Assembly: GCF_006335015.1 (NCBI RefSeq)
Contig: NZ_VDGT01000011.1
Coordinates: 1-64,000, forward strand
Source of the DNA: Streptomyces sedi
Lineage (GTDB): Bacteria; Actinomycetota; Actinomycetes; Streptomycetales; Streptomycetaceae
Reading direction: 5' to 3'
DNA length: 64,000 bases
Shown here piece by piece: positions 59,950 through 64,000 of this stretch. How positions within the stretch are numbered: the first letter of the stretch is position 1; every line of letters starts with the position of its first letter. The position numbers were made by a program, and so were the translations under genes. Under the pieces are notes generated by a model. The model was not told where the DNA came from. It saw nothing but the letters and a program-made list of their open reading frames with translations, and did not search any database.

Positions 59950-60310
59950 GGTCGACTACCGACCTGGCCGGTCGGGGTGGGGTGTCGTCCTCGGCTGGGT
60001 GTTGGGTTGCTCGCGCAGTTCCCCGCGCCCCCTTGTGGGGGTGGGCGTTCGCCGTGAGGTGCGGGTTTCTTTGTTGGCGGGGTCGGGCCCCGTCAGGGGC
60101 GCGGGGAACTGCGCGGTGCATTCGTGGCGGGGGTTGGTCGACTACGGAGCTTCGTGGCTGGGTGGGTTGTCGGCGTGAGCCCGATGTCTGGTTGCTCGCG
60201 CAGTTCCCCGCGCCCCTGCACTGCCGGTGGGCGGCTTGGGGGCGCGGGGAACTGCGCGGTGCATTCGTGGCGGGGTGCGGACGACTACGGTGCCGCACCG
60301 GCGAGGTGGC
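59950..60310. repeat. Repeat cluster 3
   Basis: The same element as clusters 1 and 2, between tsaE and the convergent minus-strand gene. Two complete 20-bp stems: 60012-60031 with 60096-60115, and 60197-60216 with 60239-60258. The spacer units again carry GTGCATTCGTGGCGGGG and GGTGCCGCACCGGCGAGGTGG. Confidence 0.9.
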
Positions 60311-60316
60311 CGGCGG

Positions 60317-60901
60317 TCAGGGGACGACGATGACCGGGATGCCGTCGCGTGCGAAGTCCCACATCATCGCGCCGTCCTGGCGGGACTGCCGGATGCCGCC
60401 CGTGCCCTGCGCCGCCCCCGGCTCCGGCGTCGAGCCGTCCAACGCCGCGGAGAAGCCGAAGACCGCCCCGTCGTCCGCCACATGGAAGACCACCGCGTGC
60501 TCCATCGCCACCCCGTCCGAGCCGGTGCCGCGTTCCGAGCGCGAGCTGACGGCGTAGGTGCCGGGCTGGGGGTTGAGCGCGCTGGGGAAGACCTCGTGGG
60601 TGGAGAGCACGCTCTCCTCGTCGTCGACCAGCCAGACCCGCCGCTGCTCCAACGCGTAGACCACCCGGCGGCCCTCGCCCGACTCGGCCGGCAGCTGCGG
60701 CTGTTCCGCCGCCTGGTCGCCGTCGCCGTCGCCGCCCGCCTCGTCGTCGGTCTCCTCCGGCGTGGGGGTGGCGCGGTTCGGCGGGGGCCAGCTGTCGGAG
60801 GCCGAGGCCTGGTAGGCGAAGAAGCCGACGACGGCGAGGGCGAGCGCGGTCAACGCGGCGACGAAGACCGCGGAACCTGAGCCTGAGGTGTGGCGCGCCA
60901 C
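60317..60901 (-). CDS. Membrane-anchored L,D-transpeptidase-like protein lacking the catalytic Cys
   Basis: A 194-aa protein. Residues 10-35 form a membrane helix (VFVAALTALALAVVGFFAYQ), then a Pro/Asp/Glu/Gln-rich linker to about 80. The extracellular part RRVVYALEQRRVWLVDDEE ... PGTYAVSSR ... AVVFHVADDGAVFGF resembles a YkuD L,D-transpeptidase. Where the catalytic SHGCIR motif should be, the sequence reads GTGGIRQS, so both His and Cys are missing, yet the following helix and GIPVIVV strand fit the fold. The GTG at 60901 was chosen (AAAGGCGG upstream); the longer frame is antisense to tsaB. Confidence 0.7.
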   Translation of the reverse strand: MARHTSGSGSAVFVAALTALALAVVGFFAYQASASDSWPPPNRATPTPEETDDEAGGDGDGDQAAEQPQLPAESGEGRRVVYALEQRRVWLVDDEESVLSTHEVFPSALNPQPGTYAVSSRSERGTGSDGVAMEHAVVFHVADDGAVFGFSAALDGSTPEPGAAQGTGGIRQSRQDGAMMWDFARDGIPVIVVP

Positions 60902-61064
60902 GGGTCGGTGCCGCCTTTCGCGACGAGGCCGGCTTCCCGACCGGCTCTGCCTGGGATCTGCCCCGCACCGGTCGGGGACCGGAGCGGCGGGGGCCAGCGC
61001 GAGGCCCCACCCGTCGAAGCTACCAGGAGACGGGGACACCGCGCGGGCGCCGTAGGCTTGCGGG

Positions 61065-61748
61065 GTGCTGCTGCTCGCCCTGGACACCGCGACCCCCGCC
61101 GTCACCGTCGCCCTCTTCGACGCGGAGGCGGGCCGCGTGCTCGCCGCGCGGGAGCGGGTGGACGCGCGCCGCCACGGGGAGCTGCTGATGCCCTCCGTCG
61201 ACGCGGTGCTGACCGAGGCCGGGCGGGGGCTCGGCGACGTCGGCGCGTTGGTCGTCGGCACCGGGCCTGGTCCCTACACGGGGCTGCGCGTCGGGCTGGT
61301 CACGGCCGCCGCGTTGGGCGCCGCCAGGGATCTGCCGGTGCACGGCGTCTGCACCCTCGACGGCCTCGCGCACGCCGGCGGGCTGCGGGAGCCGTTCGTG
61401 GTGGCCACGGACGCCCGCCGCAAGGAGGTGTACTGGGCCGAGTACGCCGACGCCGACACGAGGATCGGCGGCCCGGCCGTCGACCGGCCGGCGGAGATCG
61501 CCGAACGGGTCGCCGGCCGGCCCGCGTTGGGCGCGGGCGCGGCGCTCTACCCGGAGGCGTTCCCCGGTGTGCGCGCTGATCTGCCGGCGCACGCCTCGGC
61601 CGGGGCGCTCGCGGCGGTCGCCGCGCGCCGGCTGGCGGCGGGCGAGCCGTTGGACGCGCCCACGCCCCTGTATCTGCGCCGTCCCGACGCGCGCGAGCCG
61701 GCGGGGTACAAGGCCGTCACGCCGGCGGGCTCGGGCGGCGGGCGGTGA
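61065..61748 (+). CDS. tsaB: tRNA t6A threonylcarbamoyladenosine protein TsaB
   Basis: A 227-aa ASKHA-fold partner of TsaD. It has LLLALDTATPAVTVALF at the start and GTGPGPYTGLRVGLVTA in the middle. The GTG start at 61065 gives the conserved N-terminus. It overlaps rimI by 4 nt. Confidence 0.94.
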   Translation: MLLLALDTATPAVTVALFDAEAGRVLAARERVDARRHGELLMPSVDAVLTEAGRGLGDVGALVVGTGPGPYTGLRVGLVTAAALGAARDLPVHGVCTLDGLAHAGGLREPFVVATDARRKEVYWAEYADADTRIGGPAVDRPAEIAERVAGRPALGAGAALYPEAFPGVRADLPAHASAGALAAVAARRLAAGEPLDAPTPLYLRRPDAREPAGYKAVTPAGSGGGR

Positions 61749-62383
61749 ACGCGCCGGCGGCCCACGGGGGCGTCGCGCTGCGCGCCATGCGCTGGTGGGA
61801 CATCGAGCCGGTGCTGGCCCTTGAGGCGGAGCTGTTCGCGCAGGACGCCTGGTCGGCGGGGATGCTCTGGGCGGAGCTGGCCGGCGCGACCGGCCCGGCG
61901 CCGACCAGGGAGTACGTGGTGGCCGACGCCCCGGGGGAGGTCGGGCTCGCCGGCTACGCGGGCCTCGGCGTCGCGGGGGACGTCGGCGAGGTGATGACCA
62001 TCGGTGTCGCCGGCGCCCACCAGGGCACCGGCCTCGGCGGCCGGCTGCTGGCGCGGATGCTCTCCGCCGCGGGGGCGTTCGGCTGCGCCGCGGTGATGCT
62101 GGAGGTCCGGGTGGACAACGAGCCGGCCAAGCGCCTCTACCGGCGTTTCGGCTTCCAGCAGGTCGGCGTGCGGCGCGGCTACTACCAGCCGGGGAACCGC
62201 GACGCCCTGGTGATGCGCAGGGAACTGTCCGCCGACGCGGCGCCGGCGCCGGAGCCGACCCCGGAGAACGTTTCCGCGGGGTCCGTCGAGTCCGTCGGGT
62301 CCGTCGGGTCCGTCGGTTCCGCGCGGCACGCGCGGCATGTGAAGGGAGAGACCGTGAACGGCGGGGAGCGTGAGGATGGCTGA
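61745..62383 (+). CDS. rimI: Ribosomal-protein-alanine N-acetyltransferase RimI
   Basis: A 212-aa GNAT acetyltransferase that modifies the N-terminus of S18 or similar proteins. The acetyl-CoA loop is HQGTGLGGRLL, and LEVRVDNEPAKRLYRRFGF is the C-terminal signature. The last 50 residues form an unusual tail containing four SV(G/E) units from a 9-nt DNA repeat (62281-62316), then a His/Arg stretch. It overlaps the tsaD start. Confidence 0.9.
   Translation: MNAPAAHGGVALRAMRWWDIEPVLALEAELFAQDAWSAGMLWAELAGATGPAPTREYVVADAPGEVGLAGYAGLGVAGDVGEVMTIGVAGAHQGTGLGGRLLARMLSAAGAFGCAAVMLEVRVDNEPAKRLYRRFGFQQVGVRRGYYQPGNRDALVMRRELSADAAPAPEPTPENVSAGSVESVGSVGSVGSARHARHVKGETVNGGEREDG
62281..62316 (+). repeat. 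9-nt tandem repeat in the rimI tail
   Basis: Four copies of GTCCGTCGG (the first ends GA). The period keeps the reading frame and encodes repeated Ser-Val-Gly/Glu. Confidence 0.9.
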
Positions 62384-63431
62384 CGAACCGCTGGTCCTCG
62401 GCATCGAGACCTCGTGTGACGAGACGGGCGTCGGCGTGGTGCGCGGCACCACGCTGCTCGCCGACGTCGTCGCCTCCAGCGTGGACGACCACGCGCGCTA
62501 CGGCGGCGTGGTCCCCGAGATCGCCAGCCGTGCGCATCTGGAGGCGATGGTCCCGACCATCGAACGCGCCCTCGCCCAGGCGGGCGTGCGCGCCACCGAC
62601 CTGGACGGGATCGCCGTCACCGCGGGGCCGGGGCTGGCCGGGGCGCTGCTGGTGGGGGTGTCGGCAGCCAAGGCGTACGCCTACGCGCTGGACAAGCCGC
62701 TCTACGGGGTGAACCACCTCGCCTCGCACATCTGCGTCGACCAGTTGGAGCACGGGCGGCTGCCCGAGCCGACGATGGCGCTGCTGGTCTCCGGCGGGCA
62801 CTCCTCGCTGCTGCTGGCGCCGGACATCACCACGGACGTCCGCCCGTTGGGCGCCACCATCGACGACGCGGCGGGTGAGGCGTTCGACAAGGTCGCGCGG
62901 GTTCTGGGTCTCGGCTTCCCCGGCGGGCCGGCCATCGACCGTTGGGCGCGGGACGGCGACCCGGCGGCGATCGCCTTCCCGCGCGGGCTGACCGGCCCGC
63001 GGGACGCGCCGCTCGACTTCTCGTTCTCCGGGCTGAAGACGGCCGTGGCGCGCTGGGTGGAGGCGCGGCGGCGGGAGGGCGTCGAGGTGCCGGTGGCCGA
63101 CGTGGCGGCCTCGTTCCAGGAGGCGGTCACCGACGTGCTGACCCGCAAGGCGGTCCGCGCCTGCCGCGAGCAGGGCGTCGACCATCTGATGATCGGCGGC
63201 GGCGTGGCGGCCAACACCCGGCTGCGCGCCATGGCCGAGGAACGCTGCGCCGCCGCCGGCATCACGCTGCGGGTGCCGAGGCCGGGGCTGTGCACGGACA
63301 ACGGGGCGATGGTGGCGGCGCTGGGCGCCGAGATGGTGGCGCGGAACCGCCCGGCCTCGGCGCTCGACCTGCCGGCCGACTCCTCGTTGCCGGTGACGGA
63401 GCCGCTGGTGCCGGCGGGGGAGCCCGGCTGA
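62376..63431 (+). CDS. tsaD: tRNA t6A threonylcarbamoyltransferase TsaD
   Basis: A 351-aa catalytic subunit that transfers the threonylcarbamoyl group to A37 of ANN-decoding tRNAs. Metal ligands lie in NHLASHICVDQ (HX3H), and LGIETSCDETG, GGGVAANTRLR and CTDNGAMVA are conserved. The ATG at 62376 is preferred over GTG 62370. Its stop overlaps the next gene by one base. Confidence 0.96.
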   Translation: MADEPLVLGIETSCDETGVGVVRGTTLLADVVASSVDDHARYGGVVPEIASRAHLEAMVPTIERALAQAGVRATDLDGIAVTAGPGLAGALLVGVSAAKAYAYALDKPLYGVNHLASHICVDQLEHGRLPEPTMALLVSGGHSSLLLAPDITTDVRPLGATIDDAAGEAFDKVARVLGLGFPGGPAIDRWARDGDPAAIAFPRGLTGPRDAPLDFSFSGLKTAVARWVEARRREGVEVPVADVAASFQEAVTDVLTRKAVRACREQGVDHLMIGGGVAANTRLRAMAEERCAAAGITLRVPRPGLCTDNGAMVAALGAEMVARNRPASALDLPADSSLPVTEPLVPAGEPG

Positions 63432-63682
63432 TGGCGCTCGCGCTGATGTGGGAGGCGAAGGCGGCGCCGGGGCGCGGCGAAGCGCTGCTGGAGTGGGCCC
63501 GCGCGCGGGCCCTGGACCCGGCGCCGGAGCGCCGCGAGACGTTCACCGCGCCCCGGGACCGGGTGCTGGTGATCACCTGGTGGCCGGAGAACGTCGCCGA
63601 GCCGCCCGAACTCCCCGACCCGCCGGAGGAGTTGCGGGCCCGTCCGCCGCACCGCTGGCGGTTCACCCCGGTCGCCTCCTGA
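63431..63682 (+). CDS. Small conserved hypothetical protein downstream of tsaD
   Basis: An 83-aa protein with MALALMWEAKAAPGRGEALL at the start and DRVLVITWWPENV in the middle, suggesting a small alpha/beta ferredoxin-like fold; this is inference. It is Trp- and Pro-rich at the C-terminus. Translationally coupled to tsaD (TGATG), so likely expressed. No function recognised. Confidence 0.7.
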   Translation: MALALMWEAKAAPGRGEALLEWARARALDPAPERRETFTAPRDRVLVITWWPENVAEPPELPDPPEELRARPPHRWRFTPVAS

Positions 63683-63710
63683 GGCGGGCGGCGCCTACAG
63701 CTGCCGGCGC

Positions 63711-64000
63711 CTACAGCGGCCGGCCGAGGATCATGGTGGGGGCGTCGGCGACCCGGGTGAGGAAGACGGTCGCGGCGTTCGGCCCGCTCGGCCGGACGCG
63801 GCGGAGCAGTTCCTCGGGGCTGATCGCCGAGCCGCGCTTCTTGACGGTGAGCGTGCCGACGCCCCGTTCGCGCAGCAGCGCCCGCAGCCGCTTGAGGTGG
63901 AACGGGAGCACGTCGGTGATCTCGTAACCGGTGGCGTAGGGGGTGGGCGCGGGCGCGTCGGTGGTCAGATAGGCGATGCTCGCGTCGACCAGCCTGCCGT
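63711..64000 (-). CDS. THUMP-like class I methyltransferase, C-terminal part (cut by window edge)
   Basis: The open frame runs from the right edge (first full codon at 63998) to the stop at 63711. The readable 95 residues include GRLVDASIAYLTTD, PYATGYEITDVLPFHLKRLR, GVGTLTVKKRGSAISPEEL and a final TMILGRPL. This matches the C-terminal THUMP-like domain of SAM-dependent methyltransferases in actinobacteria. The start and catalytic domain lie outside the window. Confidence 0.7.
   Translation of the reverse strand, partial: GRLVDASIAYLTTDAPAPTPYATGYEITDVLPFHLKRLRALLRERGVGTLTVKKRGSAISPEELLRRVRPSGPNAATVFLTRVADAPTMILGRPL

Overview
The window is a continuous stretch of a high-GC actinomycete chromosome, almost certainly Streptomyces or a close relative. 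The gene order follows the Streptomyces aspC-trnW-secE-nusG ... rpoBC-rpsLG-fusA-tuf ... S10/spc/alpha operons ... truA-rplM-rpsI-glmM-coaA-acpS-alr-tsaEB-rimI-tsaD series. RpoB (1161 aa) and RpoC (1299 aa) have the lengths usual for the genus, GTG and TTG starts are common, and one gene carries a rare TTA codon.

Layout. 1-1.3 kb: PLP aminotransferase on the minus strand. 1.4-2.8 kb: tRNA-Trp, secE, nusG. 2.8-5.7 kb: an unexpected two-gene MoxR-type AAA+ ATPase / VWA-protein unit between nusG and rplK. 5.8-22.2 kb: rplK-rplA, a lipoprotein, rplJ-rplL behind an L10-type leader, rpoB-rpoC, then rpsL-rpsG-fusA-tuf. 22.4-30.4 kb: an accessory interval with two solute:sodium symporter cassettes, a MazEF/PemK-like toxin-antitoxin pair, a DUF5954-like gene and a LytS/LytTR two-component system. 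30.8-47.6 kb: the S10, spc and alpha ribosomal operons with secY, adk, map, infA and rpoA. 47.7-64 kb: truA, rplM-rpsI, glmM, coaA, a degenerate GFAT-like glutaminase domain, acpS, the NAD(P)H-hydrate repair enzyme, alr, a hydrolase, and the tsaE/tsaB/rimI/tsaD cluster, ending inside a minus-strand THUMP-like methyltransferase gene.

The core supplies RNA polymerase, ribosome, translation factors, the Sec channel and early precursor enzymes (CoA, acyl-carrier activation, UDP-GlcNAc, D-alanine, t6A). Strong hairpins and recognisable -35/-10 pairs divide it into transcription units. A 27-nt element is shared by the rpsL and rpsJ leaders and may coordinate them.

Most unusual points: (1) the MoxR-VWA unit inside the secE-nusG-rplKA block, with an in-frame TTA codon in the ATPase; (2) departures at three classical antibiotic-target positions: RpoB Asn442 (E. 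coli 531), RpsL Arg88 (E. coli 87) and RpsE Gln47 (E. coli 26); (3) a four-cysteine S4 gene between rpsK and rpoA, ending in an 8-nt tandem repeat that puts stops in all frames; (4) two apparently degenerate enzyme domains, a GFAT glutaminase and an L,D-transpeptidase; (5) three clusters of a 20-bp-stem inverted repeat, each lying exactly between convergent genes. Everything here is read by eye; family names and comparisons with reference proteins are from memory, with no database search.
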